Assembly: GCF_009789675.1 (NCBI RefSeq)
Contig: NZ_CP046917.1
Coordinates: 121,511 to 185,510, forward strand
DNA from: Paraburkholderia acidisoli
GTDB taxonomy: Bacteria > Pseudomonadota > Gammaproteobacteria > Burkholderiales > Burkholderiaceae
Direction: 5' to 3'
Length of the DNA stretch: 64,000 nucleotides
The notes under the pieces were generated by a model. It saw only the letters and a list, made by a program, of their open reading frames with translations. It made no database searches and was not told the origin of the DNA. The position numbers and the translations under genes are program-made. Shown here in pieces: positions 27,648 to 37,645 of the stretch; within the stretch, counting starts at the first letter, position 1, and the number at the start of each line of letters is the position of its first letter.

Positions 27648-27915
27648 TTCATCTCCGGAAACTGCGGATAACTGCAGGCGCCATCAAGAGTCGTCAACTG
27701 AACGTTCTGCGCGGGGAAAGGCGCATTGGCCTGTGTCTCCGCGGGGCGGTTGGGCGACCCTGTTATGGCTGAAGGTAGCAAGGCCAGTTCGAGCCTCGAA
27801 AGCAAATTTGAAACGTGCGGTGGCACCAGGCTCCAGAACGGGCGTGTGTACGCCAAACGGTCTTCAAGGAAAAGCGTTTGAGCGTTTAGCCTTCCTCCGG
27901 CACCGCGCGAGAAAA
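27648..27915. other. Intergenic region upstream of the 209-aa hypothetical gene
   Basis: No supported gene. The leftward 201-codon frame at 27419-28024 overlaps the hypothetical gene out of phase and shows no family signature. Confidence 0.35.
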
Positions 27916-28152
27916 TCAAAAAGTCATATTCGGTTCTGGGGGCAATCCCGCCAGTTGCCACGCCGAGACATGCCATGGTGGAGGCAATGGCGTATTGTCC
28001 CATCGCGCAGCGCACTGTGGGCACACAAACGGCGTCACTCCCGATGCAACCGTTCTGTCGGAACTGTCTGTCACGAGGTGAGTTACGTCGTACAGGGGGT
28101 TAAGGAACAGACGCACACAGGACTGGCATAAAGCCCTTACGATTTTTTTCAC
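27916..28152 (-). CDS. Possible small zinc-ribbon protein (78 aa)
   Basis: A leftward frame with a GTG start at 28152 preceded by AAGGGCGACC. It encodes two Cys-x2-Cys pairs (CQSC at residues 9-12 and CPQCAARW at about 44-51), a layout that can bind one zinc ion. The rest is unremarkable. The gene is isolated, and the region around it is decayed, so it may be a remnant. I assign no function. Confidence 0.4.
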   Translation of the reverse strand: MKKIVRALCQSCVRLFLNPLYDVTHLVTDSSDRTVASGVTPFVCPQCAARWDNTPLPPPWHVSAWQLAGLPPEPNMTF

Positions 28153-28315
28153 GGTCGCCCTTTAAAAACTTTTTCTTTGGCATGTGCTTAAAAGGAGATT
28201 GAGCTTCTGGATCAGTGGCCTCGCCTGCATTATCCGCTAGAAGAAAGTATCCAGGGTCAGATATTTTCGGGATGCTTGTAAGAACCCTTCCCGTTCCATG
28301 CGACGCATCGGACGG

Positions 28316-28525
28316 TTATGCGCGCCATTGACCACGCCTGAAGGGCGATCTCACGTGGGACACCGCAGAGTAGCAATGGTGGTCGCTGCCGGCCCGCAAC
28401 GCCGGCAACGCAAGCAGACCCATCAGGTCCCGTAGTGCGCTCTCGGCACTTTCGCCGTTCTGGTTATCGTATCGGTCTTTTTTCATCGGCATGGGCACCG
28501 GAGCTTCACGGCGCGCATCAAGCAC
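28316..28525 (-). pseudogene. 5' remnant of a MEDS-associated histidine kinase gene
   Basis: The segment NGESAESALRDLMGLLALPAL (about 28400-28465) matches the N-terminus of the intact hybrid kinase at 5658 (DGESLERALRDLLGLLGLPAL). After that the frame leaves kinase similarity and stops within 20 residues, so all kinase and receiver domains are gone. It follows the truncated MEDS remnant in the same order and spacing as the intact pair. Confidence 0.8.
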
Positions 28526-28957
28526 TCAAACTTCCGAACGTTCCTTGCGCGCCTGAAGTTCCTGGATCATTTCCGACGGCGGAATGAAAAACGGATTCTC
28601 CTGCACAATGCCATTGATGAGTGTGAGCGGATGGGTGCGCAGCACGTCCATCAACATGGCACCCGACAGCTTGGCCATGTCGTAGACGCAAACGGAGTGC
28701 TGGCGATTGCGCTCGATAATCTCGTTGACTTTCGCCTCGTACATGACGAGTTCCGGCGCGCCCGGCGTATCGCCGAATGCCCAGTCCATGTTGCCCATGA
28801 TGCGAAGCTGGGAATACCCTTTCTCGAGCCCGGCAGCCGACAGCCCGTCCACCAGCGCGAGCGTCCGGTCCTTGTCGAACCGGCCCTCTTCGTCCAGATA
28901 GGCTTGCGGCCACGTTAGGACTTCGAACTGTCCGCACGCTTCGCACTGGTGCGATCG
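28526..28957 (-). pseudogene. MEDS-domain gene remnant, 5' truncated
   Basis: From CEACGQFEVLTWPQAYL through MGNMDWAFGD to FFIPPSEMIQELQARKE this piece is closely similar to residues about 70-205 of the intact MEDS protein at 4985. Upstream of the CEACGQ motif, at about 28957, similarity ends at an in-frame TAA, so the first third of the domain is missing. A 108-codon frame starting at 28852 remains open, but the product would lack the domain N-terminus. It pairs with the kinase remnant immediately downstream. Confidence 0.8.
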
Positions 28958-29774
28958 TTACCCGCTTTGGGGCATCGGCTGCTGCGCGCACGTACACAGG
29001 TAACGCCTCGGCGCCTGCTTTTCTGATGCATCTCGGACGGCGGCCCGGAGGTATGGACGGCGGATCTGCGTAGTCTATTCGCAAACTCGCGGGCGGTCAT
29101 GCAGGTGAAATGCCGGGCAGGGGGGCCGCACTGTCCGGGGCGACATGCTGCAGACGGATGCCGAAGATTTTTGGTTGATGCCGTTCGATTCGGTTGCACG
29201 ATCGCCGCGGTGGCCAGCGATCGGGCATTCTGGACGCTGGACTTTGGACGACGTCGCCGCATCGGAGTTTTTGCAGCGATGCCGCGCACACTTTGTCGCG
29301 CAGCCAGCATCATGTGGACGGCTCTCTTGGCATCATCACGGTGGCGTTGCTCATGCGCACGGCGCTAGTGTGAGGGAGAGCGTCAAACAGAATGATCCGC
29401 ATGCTCGCGCAGCTCCAATTCAAAGAACGCCCGGCGCGCTGCAGGGAAAGCGAATACATGCGTACCGCGGCATGCGTGGCATCGCCGACAATAAGCGACC
29501 TGATTTCGCGGAGCGCGAATATGGCGACGACGCCAACTCCGATACAGCCGAGCGCACCGAAGCTGGGCCAGCCTTTCAGTCGCCGCGCTTGTTCCCGTGA
29601 GCGACAGCAGCACTTAGGCAAGCGCTGCGGCATTTTCGCCAATCGAAAACATGACCTCGATTTCACACGATGCCCGGAACCAGCGCGCCACGCATCCCGC
29701 GCTCCGCTCGGTGTGCGCGCCTCAATACCCCACCAGCGAACGACGTAAAGACGTACGTTCCAAAACGTGTGAGA
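28958..29774. other. Degraded 0.8 kb without an intact gene
   Basis: No supported gene. A leftward 118-codon frame (29310-29666) contains one hydrophobic segment (LGCIGVGVVAIFALREIRSLIVGDA) that faintly recalls the end of a cation-diffusion-facilitator transporter, but the flanks are broken or unrelated. This stretch directly abuts the truncated MEDS remnant and is best seen as decayed DNA. Confidence 0.4.
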
Positions 29775-30005
29775 TTAGGCGGCCGAGGTAACGCAGTTCT
29801 CTTCGACCCAACTCGTTGCCCGCTCGTGCACGAAAGTTAGCGCCTCATTTTCGTCAACGAAATTTTCGTCACAGCGTAGATCATGGACATCGTCCTCGAA
29901 TGACCCATCAGCCGCAGGCGTGAAAATACGCGCGTTCGCCACGATGCGACCGTCTTCGATGCTTGCACTGGTGCTGATCCAGCATGACTGAAAAAGGAAG
30001 CGCAT
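29775..30005 (-). CDS. Small hypothetical protein (76 aa)
   Basis: A 76-residue acidic product. The ATG at 30005 follows GGAGGTTGAT, an excellent ribosome site, while an in-frame start at 30047 has none. Predicted strands (ASIEDGRIVANARIFTPAADG) are followed by a helix (NEALTFVHERATSWVEE). The closing helix pattern is similar to the small genes at 26006 and 56567. The function is unknown; the good translation signal supports it as a real gene. Confidence 0.65.
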   Translation of the reverse strand: MRFLFQSCWISTSASIEDGRIVANARIFTPAADGSFEDDVHDLRCDENFVDENEALTFVHERATSWVEENCVTSAA

Positions 30006-30312
30006 ATCAACCTCCGGACAGATTCTGCCGGCCGTTGCGCAAATCATGTGCCAAATAAAAAATCGAACCGCGCATCACGCAGTCATTTCACCTTCTTGAT
30101 CAAATCCTCTCGCGATTTTCGTTTTTTAACGAGTACCGAAATTTTGCTCGCGTCCATATGGCTCGATTTTTGTACGTGCCACAGCCGTGGCCGGGCGCAT
30201 AAATAGAGGATAACCCTGGACAACCTGCGGCATCGACACAGGCACGCGTGCTGCGGGATTTGCGTCACGATCGTCACTCTGACGAATCGCCTCTCGTTCT
30301 CAGGAGTTCAGC
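30006..30312. other. Intergenic region upstream of the formaldehyde dehydrogenase gene
   Basis: About 300 bases between divergent genes with no supported gene. It is relatively AT-rich near 30050-30200 and should hold both promoters. Confidence 0.4.
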
Positions 30313-31449
30313 ATGAAAGCCTTGGTATATGAAGGGCCACGCAAGGTCGTGGTGAAAGAGATGCCGGACGCGAAAATCGAACGCCCGACCGACGTGCTCG
30401 TGAGGATCACGACGACCAATATCTGCGGCTCGGATCTGCATATGTACGAAGGCCGCACGAACATGGAAACGGGACGGATACTCGGTCACGAAAATCTGGG
30501 CGTGGTGATGGAAGTGGGCGGCGGTGTGGAGCGCATTAAAGTGGGCGACCGCGTGTGCCTGCCGTTCAATATCGGCTGCGGCTTCTGCAAGAATTGCGAA
30601 CGCGGGCTAACCGGTTTCTGTCTCACCGCGAATCCCGGCATGGCGGGCGCGGCGTATGGCTTTGCGGGCATGGGGCCGTATAGCGGTGGCCAGGCGGAAT
30701 ATCTGCGCGTGCCGTTCGGCGACTTCAATTGCCTCGTGCTGCCGCCCGACGCCGAAGAGAAAGAAAACGACTATGTGATGCTGTCCGACATCTTCCCGAC
30801 CGGCTATCACGCAACGGTGCTCGCGGGCGTCGAACCGGGCGACAGTGTGGCGATCTATGGCGCGGGGCCGGTGGGTTTGATGGCGGCCATGTCGGCGTCG
30901 ATCAAGGGCGCAAGCAAGGTGATGGTGGTCGACAGCCATCCCGATCGCCTTGCGTTGGCGGAAAAGCTGGGCGCGATTCCGATCGACGATAGCGACGGCT
31001 CGTCGGCGGAACAGATACTCGAAATGACCGGCGGCGAGGGCGCGGATCGCGGCTGCGAATGCGTCGGCTATCAGTGCAGTTGCAAGGGCCACGAAGTACC
31101 GAATGCGACGATGAACAATCTCATTAAGGCCGTGCGTCCGACGGGCGGCATTGGCGTGGTGGGTGTATTCGTCGCCGAAGACCCGAAGGCTGACGACAAG
31201 CTCGCGAAGGAGGGCAGGCTCGCGCTCGACTTCGGGCAGTTGTGGATGAAGGGCCAGCATATCGCCACGGGGCAGGCCAACGTCAAGGCGTATAACCGCA
31301 AGCTGCGCGATTTGATTGCAGCGGGAAAGGCGAAGCCTTCGCAGATCATTTCGCATGAACTGCCGCTGGAAAAGGCACCGGAAGGCTATGAGCACTTCGA
31401 CAAGCGCGACGACGGTTGGACCAAGGTTGTGCTGAAGGCGGCTGCCTGA
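30313..31449 (+). CDS. fdhA: Zinc-dependent dehydrogenase, glutathione-independent formaldehyde dehydrogenase type
   Basis: A 378-residue medium-chain dehydrogenase. The catalytic zinc site is seen in NICGSDLHMYEG and GHENLG; the structural zinc Cys cluster is in CGFCKNCERGLTGFC; the NAD site is GAGPVGLMAA. The insertion and C-terminal region (ECVGYQCSCKGHEVPNATMN, DFGQLWMKGQ) match the formaldehyde-dismutase-like branch that oxidises formaldehyde to formate with NAD without free glutathione. AGGAG lies before the ATG. It stands alone, converges with the decarboxylase gene and is closed by a hairpin at 31495. It likely detoxifies aldehydes in stress. Confidence 0.9.
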   Translation: MKALVYEGPRKVVVKEMPDAKIERPTDVLVRITTTNICGSDLHMYEGRTNMETGRILGHENLGVVMEVGGGVERIKVGDRVCLPFNIGCGFCKNCERGLTGFCLTANPGMAGAAYGFAGMGPYSGGQAEYLRVPFGDFNCLVLPPDAEEKENDYVMLSDIFPTGYHATVLAGVEPGDSVAIYGAGPVGLMAAMSASIKGASKVMVVDSHPDRLALAEKLGAIPIDDSDGSSAEQILEMTGGEGADRGCECVGYQCSCKGHEVPNATMNNLIKAVRPTGGIGVVGVFVAEDPKADDKLAKEGRLALDFGQLWMKGQHIATGQANVKAYNRKLRDLIAAGKAKPSQIISHELPLEKAPEGYEHFDKRDDGWTKVVLKAAA

Positions 31450-31494
31450 GCGTGTACCCGAGCTTGTACCGCGCTCGTACCTGAGCGCGTGATC

Positions 31495-31526
31495 GGCCGC
31501 CGCGTGCCACGCGCGGCGGCCTTTCC
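31495..31526 (+). terminator. Hairpin between convergent fdhA and decarboxylase genes
   Basis: A 10-bp GC-only stem (31495-31504 with 31512-31521) is followed by TTTCC. The short T-run makes it a moderate terminator; it lies between convergent genes and may work in both directions. Confidence 0.6.
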
Positions 31527-31533
31527 TGCGCGT

Positions 31534-32781
31534 CTATCTCGCGTTGGCGATTCGCGCATTCACCTTGACCGGCGGCGCGTTGTCGTCGAACGGCGGTTGC
31601 GGAACGAAGGTGTCGATCACGTCGCGTTCGAACACGAGACAGCAGGTCGAGCCGCCATATTGAAAGAAGCCCAGTTCGTCGCCCTTACCGACGTGCTGGC
31701 CGGGCAACGCGTCGATCACGCACGACGACACATCGGCCATGCCCACGAAAACACAGCCGACTTTGCCGATGGAACGATCGTCGCAATCGATCACGATCAC
31801 CGCTCGCGCAGCGACGGCGGTGATATAGCCTTGCGAGTCGTTGAGGCCGCCGGGGTCTTCGCCCTCCGTATCGGCATCCGAATAGTAAGTTCCGTCGACG
31901 GCGTAGGCGTGGGTGATCACGCCGCTCACGGGCGCATGCCAGCGGTGGTAATTGAACGCGCTAAGAAAAGCCTGATAGATCGAGCCGCCCGCAAATCCGT
32001 TTGCGACATCGGCGTGACGCCTCGTGAAGATATCCAGCAGCGAATACGGCTGCGACTTGATCCAGAAAGTGTCGTTCAATTGCACGTCGCGCTGAAGGTT
32101 ATACGGCGCAGCCTCGCACGCACTCACGATTACCTTGTGATCGCCGGGATCGTCTACTGGCCGTTGCCCGTTACGAAAGCGGCGTGTGAAAAAATCGTTC
32201 CACGAGGTGAATCCCCAGTACGGTTTATCCGGATCGCAGACGAACTGCGATAGACCGATACGCTTATCAGCTTCGGAAGAAAACCAGCCGTCGGGCGACG
32301 AGGTAGTCAGATGCTCGCGCGAATGCGGTCCGCTCAGAAAGCCGCACCAGCAGTTCAACACCTGTTTGATATGCGCATTGAGCGCCGGATCGCGGAACAG
32401 CGCATAGCCTGAAGGCATGCACATCGGCCAGTCGAGCACGGCATTCAATGGGCAATGAATCAGGCTGGTTTCGCTAAAGGGCGGCGCATAGGTCATGCAG
32501 TAATCGACGATCGACATCAATTCGTCAATGGTCGAATAACCGAGCACATAGCCCGCGTCCCGCGCCTGCATGATGGCTCGCGTCAAGTCCATCCTGAGCA
32601 CCGGATCGCCCTTCACCAATGCGGCCAGTTCTTGCACGGCCGCGTTGCGAAGCGTGCCGTTTGCCTGTTCACGCGCATGCGCCGCCATCTCGAGACGATA
32701 CTGCGCCATATGGGCTTCGTTGCGCGGCAGCCATTCGCCGAATCGGCGGCGTTCGGTGCGATTGGGTTGGGCGTCGCTCAT
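31534..32781 (-). CDS. Phosphatidylserine-decarboxylase-like enzyme (PsiD-type family)
   Basis: A 415-residue pyruvoyl-type decarboxylase. The N-terminal about 150 residues resemble the extra domain that precedes the catalytic domain in the soluble PsiD-like branch (family PF12588). The catalytic part shows WTSWNDFFTRRF-like and FNYHRWHAPVSG motifs and the autocleavage motif YGGST near the C-terminus, where Ser would become the pyruvoyl group. No membrane helix is seen, unlike the membrane-bound enzyme of phospholipid synthesis. Fungal relatives decarboxylate tryptophan, so an amino acid or small amine precursor is a fair guess, not proved. AAGGAAG precedes the ATG. The flavodoxin-like gene ends 33 bases upstream. 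Confidence 0.85.
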   Translation of the reverse strand: MSDAQPNRTERRRFGEWLPRNEAHMAQYRLEMAAHAREQANGTLRNAAVQELAALVKGDPVLRMDLTRAIMQARDAGYVLGYSTIDELMSIVDYCMTYAPPFSETSLIHCPLNAVLDWPMCMPSGYALFRDPALNAHIKQVLNCWCGFLSGPHSREHLTTSSPDGWFSSEADKRIGLSQFVCDPDKPYWGFTSWNDFFTRRFRNGQRPVDDPGDHKVIVSACEAAPYNLQRDVQLNDTFWIKSQPYSLLDIFTRRHADVANGFAGGSIYQAFLSAFNYHRWHAPVSGVITHAYAVDGTYYSDADTEGEDPGGLNDSQGYITAVAARAVIVIDCDDRSIGKVGCVFVGMADVSSCVIDALPGQHVGKGDELGFFQYGGSTCCLVFERDVIDTFVPQPPFDDNAPPVKVNARIANAR

Positions 32782-32814
32782 GCGGCTTCCTTGCGGTGTT
32801 TGTTTGCCTGCCTA

Positions 32815-33930
32815 TCACTTCGCGCGCACGGCTTCCAGCGCTGCGTCCGGCGCTTCGTGTCCGCGTCGAAGCTGCGTGACGCAAGCCGCCACCGCTTTCG
32901 CCACGTTGACAACTTCGCGTTGCATGTCGTCGTCGTTATCGAGCGTTGTATGGCTCGTGGCGTAGGGCTCGTAGTAGCCGATAAAGCGATCAAGACGCGA
33001 CTTCGCGCCAGATTCGATCAAGCCCATCCAGTCCAGCCAGTCGCTGAGGGCGCGGCGCGATCCTTCGATGCCCGCAACGTCGCCATGAACGATCAGGCCG
33101 TAGGCGCGACCCGCGAGATGTTTCGGATAGTCCCAGCCTTCGAGTTCGATCCGCTTCGCTTCGTCGGGCTTTTTGCCGTGCGTGGAGGTCGGGTCCGGGT
33201 TGCCGCCGTCCGCGCACACGAGCCGATCCATTAGCAGCTTGAGCGGACTCGGCACCTGATACCAGTACACCGGCGTGACAAATATAACGCCGTGGCAGGC
33301 CGCGAATTTTTCGTAGATCTCATTCATCCAGTCATTGACGAGTCCGAGCGAATGGTTCGGATAGCAACTGCACGGCCAGTGGCAGAGCGGCATCGCCGTG
33401 GAGACGCAGCCCTTACACGGATGAATGTTTAAATCGTGATCGGAGTTCAAGCGTGACAGATCGAGAAAATCGACTTCGCATGCATTGTGTTCCAGCGTTT
33501 CCTGCGCAAGCTTGCCGAGCCGGAAACTTTTCGACATTTCGCCGGGGCACGTGTAGTCATTGCGGGCAGACGCGTTGACGATCAAGACGCGCGAAGGTGC
33601 GCCGGGGCTTTGCTGCCTTGCCTGAGCGGCTTTGATCCGGTCGCTGGCCGCTTTCCATTCCACCGAGAGTTCGTAATCGGGATCTTTGAATCCGGCGCCG
33701 GCTTTTTCCGTGATCGGAGATTTACGCGCATTGGAATACGCGTCCCACGCCAATGCTTCGAGACGCACGAGCGCCTCATCTTCGGCGCGAAATGCCGGGT
33801 CGTAAAAGCGAGCCATGAAGCGTTTGCGGAACGCCTCGCGCGACATCATTTCCGTGACTTGCCCTTTGCGGACTTCGATCGTCCGATATTCCGCTGAAAT
33901 TTTCGAACTCGGGTTCATGACGACTCGCAT
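32815..33930 (-). CDS. NAD(P)H-dependent FMN reductase / flavodoxin-fold protein
   Basis: A 371-residue protein whose central part (about 120-300) is a flavodoxin-like fold: [12 protein letters not shown] at the FMN phosphate loop, [23 protein letters not shown] as the second FMN loop. A cysteine-rich stretch ([24 protein letters not shown]) is inserted, which may bind a metal or iron-sulfur cluster. The N-terminal about 100 residues are helical and of unknown family. The start is uncertain (ATG at 33930 or 33918, TTG at 33987). It forms a likely two-gene operon with the PsiD-like decarboxylase, so it may act on the same substrate. Confidence 0.8.
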   Translation of the reverse strand: MRVVMNPSSKISAEYRTIEVRKGQVTEMMSREAFRKRFMARFYDPAFRAEDEALVRLEALAWDAYSNARKSPITEKAGAGFKDPDYELSVEWKAASDRIKAAQARQQSPGAPSRVLIVNASARNDYTCPGEMSKSFRLGKLAQETLEHNACEVDFLDLSRLNSDHDLNIHPCKGCVSTAMPLCHWPCSCYPNHSLGLVNDWMNEIYEKFAACHGVIFVTPVYWYQVPSPLKLLMDRLVCADGGNPDPTSTHGKKPDEAKRIELEGWDYPKHLAGRAYGLIVHGDVAGIEGSRRALSDWLDWMGLIESGAKSRLDRFIGYYEPYATSHTTLDNDDDMQREVVNVAKAVAACVTQLRRGHEAPDAALEAVRAK

Positions 33931-34131
33931 CGACGGATTATTAACGTCCGCCAAGCGCGCAACCGACATTCCCGTCGACACCAACAATGCCGATGCCGCT
34001 CATGCGTCGAGAAGCCCGGTCGAATAACAGGACGCGGAACAGCGAAACGTGCGCCCGAACCTTGCGATGCAGCGAAAGGGAGCGTTTCTTGCGGATCCCA
34101 AGCTTTATCGCCTTGTCTGACTTTTGCCGCC

Positions 34132-36831
34132 ATGACGAAACCGCACCGCGCGCCGGTGGCCGGCTCTGGCCCCGACGCTCCCGCAATGCCAGCCTTTTCA
34201 CCAACCGGCTTCGTGCAGGTGCGCGGCGCTCGCGAACACAATCTCAAAAGCGTCGATGTCGATGTCCCGCGCGATGCGCTCGTCGTATTCACCGGTGTAT
34301 CCGGTTCCGGGAAATCGTCGCTTGCATTCGGCACGCTGTACGCAGAGGCGCAGCGGCGTTATTTTGAGTCGGTGGCACCGTATGCGCGGCGCTTGATCGA
34401 ACAGGTGGGCGCACCTGATGTCGATGCCATCGAGGGCCTGCCACCCGCGGTCGCCTTGCAGCAGCAGCGCGGGGCGCCGAGTGCGCGGTCGTCGGTGGGC
34501 AGCGTGACCACGCTTTCCAGCCTCGTGCGCTTGATGTACTCGCGCACTGGCTCGTATCCGCCGAAGCAGCCGATGCTGTATGCGGAGGATTTTTCGCCGA
34601 ACACGGTGCAGGGTGCCTGTCCGGCCTGTCATGGTCTTGGCCGCGTGTACGATGCCACCGAACGCTCGATGGTCCCGGACGATTCGCTTACGATCCGTGA
34701 GCGCGCGATTGCCGCGTGGCCGCCCGCGTGGCACGGCCAGAATCTGCGCGACATCCTTGTTACGCTGGGCTACGACGTCGATACGCCATGGCGCGATTTG
34801 CCGAAAAAAGATCGCGACTGGATCCTCTTCACCGACGAACAGCCGACCGTACCGGTCTATGCCGGCTTCACGCCGAGGGAAACGCGCGCGGCGCTCAAGC
34901 GCAAGGCGGAGCCGAGCTATCAGGGCACTTTCTCCGGCGCGCGCCGTTATGTACTGCATACCTTCGCGAGCACGCAGAGCGCGTTGATGAAAAAGCGCGT
35001 CTCGCAGTACATGGTGAGCAGCGACTGCCCCACGTGCCACGGCAAGCGCCTGAAACCGGAAGCGCTTTCGGTGACGTTTGCCGGTCTCGATATCGGCGAG
35101 CTTTCGCAATTGCCGGTTGCGCGGCTCCCGGGCTTGCTCGAGCCGGTCTCGCGCGGCGAATGGACGCCCGAACCGGTTACCCAGGCCGGCGCACCGCTGG
35201 CGCAGGAGGCACGCCGCGCTGCCACCGCGCGCCGCGTTGCGGCCGGCGGTTCCGCGCACGAAGCCGCGCCCGACGTGCGCCGCACGCCCAATCTCTCGGC
35301 GGGAAAGCGCGTGGCGGCGCAGCGGCTCGCGGTCGAACTGCTCGAACGGCTCGAGACGCTGATTGATCTGGGGCTCGGCTACCTGTCGCTCGACCGCGCG
35401 ACGCCGACGCTCTCTTCGGGCGAACTGCAACGGCTGCGGCTTGCAACGCAGCTTTCGTCGCAGCTATTTGGCGTGGTGTACGTGCTCGATGAACCCTCGG
35501 CGGGCTTGCATCCCGCGGACGGCGACGCACTGCTCGAAGCGCTACAGCGTTTGAAGGCGGCGGGCAATTCGCTGTTTGTCGTCGAACACGACCTGGGTGT
35601 GATGCGGCAGGCCGACTGGCTCGTCGATGTCGGGCCGGATGCGGGTGAGGCGGGCGGACGCGTGATCTACAGCGGTCCGCCGCACGGCCTGAAGCAGGTG
35701 GCGGCTTCGCATACCCGTGACTATCTTTTCCCGGACGAAGACGCGCCCGGCAAGCACGCGGCCGTATCGCGTCGCGAACCACGCGGCTGGCTGCGGCTGA
35801 AAGGCGTGACGCGCAACAACCTGCATGGACTGAATGCTGCGTTTCCGCTCGGCTGCCTGAGCGTCGTGACTGGCATTTCGGGCTCGGGCAAATCAAGCCT
35901 CGTCAGCCAGGCACTGCCCGATCTCGTGGCGGAGCGGCTCGGCCGCGTGCCGGAAACGCCCGACGAAGACGGCGTCGATCCGCTATTCGCCGCGGCGCCC
36001 GCGACCACCGATGGGCGCATCGTCGAAGGCATGGAGAAGATTCGACGGCTGGTGCGCGTCGATCAAAAGCCGATTGGCCGCACGCCGCGCTCCAATCTTG
36101 CCACGTATTGCGGCTTGTTCGATCACGTGCGCGAGCTGTTCGCACAAACGCCGGCTGCGCGCAAGCGCCGTTACGGCGCCGGCCGCTTTTCGTTCAACGT
36201 ACCGCAAGGGCGTTGTCCGACCTGCGAAGGCGAGGGCTTCGTGATGGTCGAATTATTGTTTCTCCCGAGCGTGTATGCGCCGTGTTCGACCTGTCGCGGC
36301 AGCCGCTACAACCCACAAACGCTCGAAATCCGCTGGCGTGAGCGCACCATTGCCGACGTGCTCGCCATGACCGTGGATAGCGCCTGCGAGTTCTTTGAGG
36401 GCGAAGCGCAGGTGATGCGCTCGCTCGATGTGCTTCGCGCAATCGGCCTCGGTTATCTGCGGCTCGGGCAGCCGGCTACCGAGCTCTCGGGCGGCGAGGC
36501 GCAACGCATCAAGCTCGCCACCGAACTGCAGCGCGCGCAGCGCGGCGACACGCTCTATATCCTCGACGAGCCGACCACGGGGCTGCATCCCGCCGACACC
36601 GACCGTTTGATGGCGCAGTTGCAGGGTCTTGCCGATGCCGGCAATACGGTCATCCTCGTCGAACACGACATGCGCGTGGCGGCGCAGGGCGACTGGGTAA
36701 TCGACGTGGGGCCGGGCGCGGGCGACGCGGGCGGCAGGATCGTGGCCGAGGGCGCGCCCGAAACCGTGGCAGGACAGGCCCAGAGCCGGACCGCGAGCTA
36801 CCTGCGCGCGGCACTCGCTTCCCGGGCTTGA
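34132..36831 (+). CDS. UvrA-like ABC ATPase (UvrA2 class)
   Basis: An 899-residue UvrA paralogue, with Walker A motifs at residues 55-63 (GVSGSGKSS) and 581-589 (GISGSGKSS), two signature blocks ([12 protein letters not shown] and [12 protein letters not shown]) and Walker [10 protein letters not shown] / DEPTTGLHP. Zinc modules include [17 protein letters not shown] and CPTCEGEGF with CSTCRGSRY. Sequence passes directly from the [13 protein letters not shown] helix to the CPACHGLG zinc module, so the UvrB-binding domain of true UvrA is missing. This class is linked to tolerance of DNA-binding compounds rather than to standard excision repair. The start at 34132 gives a disordered N-terminus of about 25 residues. 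It is divergent from the FMN reductase gene. Confidence 0.9.
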   Translation: MTKPHRAPVAGSGPDAPAMPAFSPTGFVQVRGAREHNLKSVDVDVPRDALVVFTGVSGSGKSSLAFGTLYAEAQRRYFESVAPYARRLIEQVGAPDVDAIEGLPPAVALQQQRGAPSARSSVGSVTTLSSLVRLMYSRTGSYPPKQPMLYAEDFSPNTVQGACPACHGLGRVYDATERSMVPDDSLTIRERAIAAWPPAWHGQNLRDILVTLGYDVDTPWRDLPKKDRDWILFTDEQPTVPVYAGFTPRETRAALKRKAEPSYQGTFSGARRYVLHTFASTQSALMKKRVSQYMVSSDCPTCHGKRLKPEALSVTFAGLDIGELSQLPVARLPGLLEPVSRGEWTPEPVTQAGAPLAQEARRAATARRVAAGGSAHEAAPDVRRTPNLSAGKRVAAQRLAVELLERLETLIDLGLGYLSLDRATPTLSSGELQRLRLATQLSSQLFGVVYVLDEPSAGLHPADGDALLEALQRLKAAGNSLFVVEHDLGVMRQADWLVDVGPDAGEAGGRVIYSGPPHGLKQVAASHTRDYLFPDEDAPGKHAAVSRREPRGWLRLKGVTRNNLHGLNAAFPLGCLSVVTGISGSGKSSLVSQALPDLVAERLGRVPETPDEDGVDPLFAAAPATTDGRIVEGMEKIRRLVRVDQKPIGRTPRSNLATYCGLFDHVRELFAQTPAARKRRYGAGRFSFNVPQGRCPTCEGEGFVMVELLFLPSVYAPCSTCRGSRYNPQTLEIRWRERTIADVLAMTVDSACEFFEGEAQVMRSLDVLRAIGLGYLRLGQPATELSGGEAQRIKLATELQRAQRGDTLYILDEPTTGLHPADTDRLMAQLQGLADAGNTVILVEHDMRVAAQGDWVIDVGPGAGDAGGRIVAEGAPETVAGQAQSRTASYLRAALASRA

Positions 36832-36919
36832 TCCCCGGACCAAACGTCAAAACCAGGCACCGCGCTTGCATTCGGATTCATGTCGCTGGCGCGCGCCGCG
36901 CCTGCTCACGGGGCCTTTG

Positions 36920-37591
36920 ATGCCATCTCACCGCGCGCCGTTCTGGTGCCGTATTTGCAGTTCGCCGCTGCCGGTGCTCGCGTTGATCGCGTTGGCCGGC
37001 AACACCGACGCGCTCGTCATGATGCACGGCAAACAACTGCTCGCGGTCTATATGACCGGAGATTCGACACGCATAAGCGCCGCGTTGCTGCAAGGCGCGT
37101 GGGATAAGGTCGGCGCGCTGCTGTGCGTAGTCGTCAGCTTTCTCGCCGGCACGACGCTCGCTGCGTGGATTGGCGAGCGTGCGGGCGCGTGGCGGGCCGC
37201 CATCGCGCTCATGCTCACCGGCTTGCTGATTGCTTTCGCCATCCCGTATGCGGGCGACGACTGGCCGCTTCGCGCGACCTCGCTGATCGCCGCCGCCATG
37301 GGTGCGCTCAATCAGACGCGGGCCGACCAGAGCGGCGTTACGTTCATCACCGGCGCGCTGATCAAGGTGGGGCGTCATCTGGCAGCGGGCCGTTACGGCG
37401 ATGCCGCGCTGGGCATGGCACGCTGGGCGGCATGGCTCGCGGGCGCGGTTGTCGGCGCAATGCTCGATTCGCATTTCGGTTCGGGCGCGCTCTTCGCGTT
37501 GGTGCTGTTTGCCTTCGCGGGAGCGCTGGCTGCGGTGTTGACGCGCATGAGCGCCGACCCGCCCGCGGATTCGTCACGATCGTCGTTGTAG
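36920..37591 (+). CDS. DUF1275 (YoaK-like) membrane protein
   Basis: A 223-residue protein with about six hydrophobic helices (PLPVLALIALAGNTDAL, VGALLCVVVSFLAGTTLAAWIG, AAIALMLTGLLIAFAI, ATSLIAAAMGALNQT, AAWLAGAVVGAM, LFALVLFAFAGALAAVLT). The GVTFITGALIKVGRHL segment is the DUF1275 hallmark. I start at 36920 (MPSHRAP) with GGGG seven bases upstream; an upstream start at 36866 adds 18 residues. The role of this family is not established. It follows the UvrA2-like gene by 88 bases on the same strand and precedes the Gfo/Idh/MocA gene by 54. Confidence 0.85.
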   Translation: MPSHRAPFWCRICSSPLPVLALIALAGNTDALVMMHGKQLLAVYMTGDSTRISAALLQGAWDKVGALLCVVVSFLAGTTLAAWIGERAGAWRAAIALMLTGLLIAFAIPYAGDDWPLRATSLIAAAMGALNQTRADQSGVTFITGALIKVGRHLAAGRYGDAALGMARWAAWLAGAVVGAMLDSHFGSGALFALVLFAFAGALAAVLTRMSADPPADSSRSSL

Positions 37592-37645
37592 ATCCGTTGT
37601 CGACAATCGTTGTGCGCGTCTTTCCCGCATCTTCGGAGGAACATC

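Noticed and set aside
29310..29666. Possible cation-diffusion-facilitator transporter fragment
   Set aside because: Only one hydrophobic segment recalls the family; neighbouring frames do not continue the similarity.
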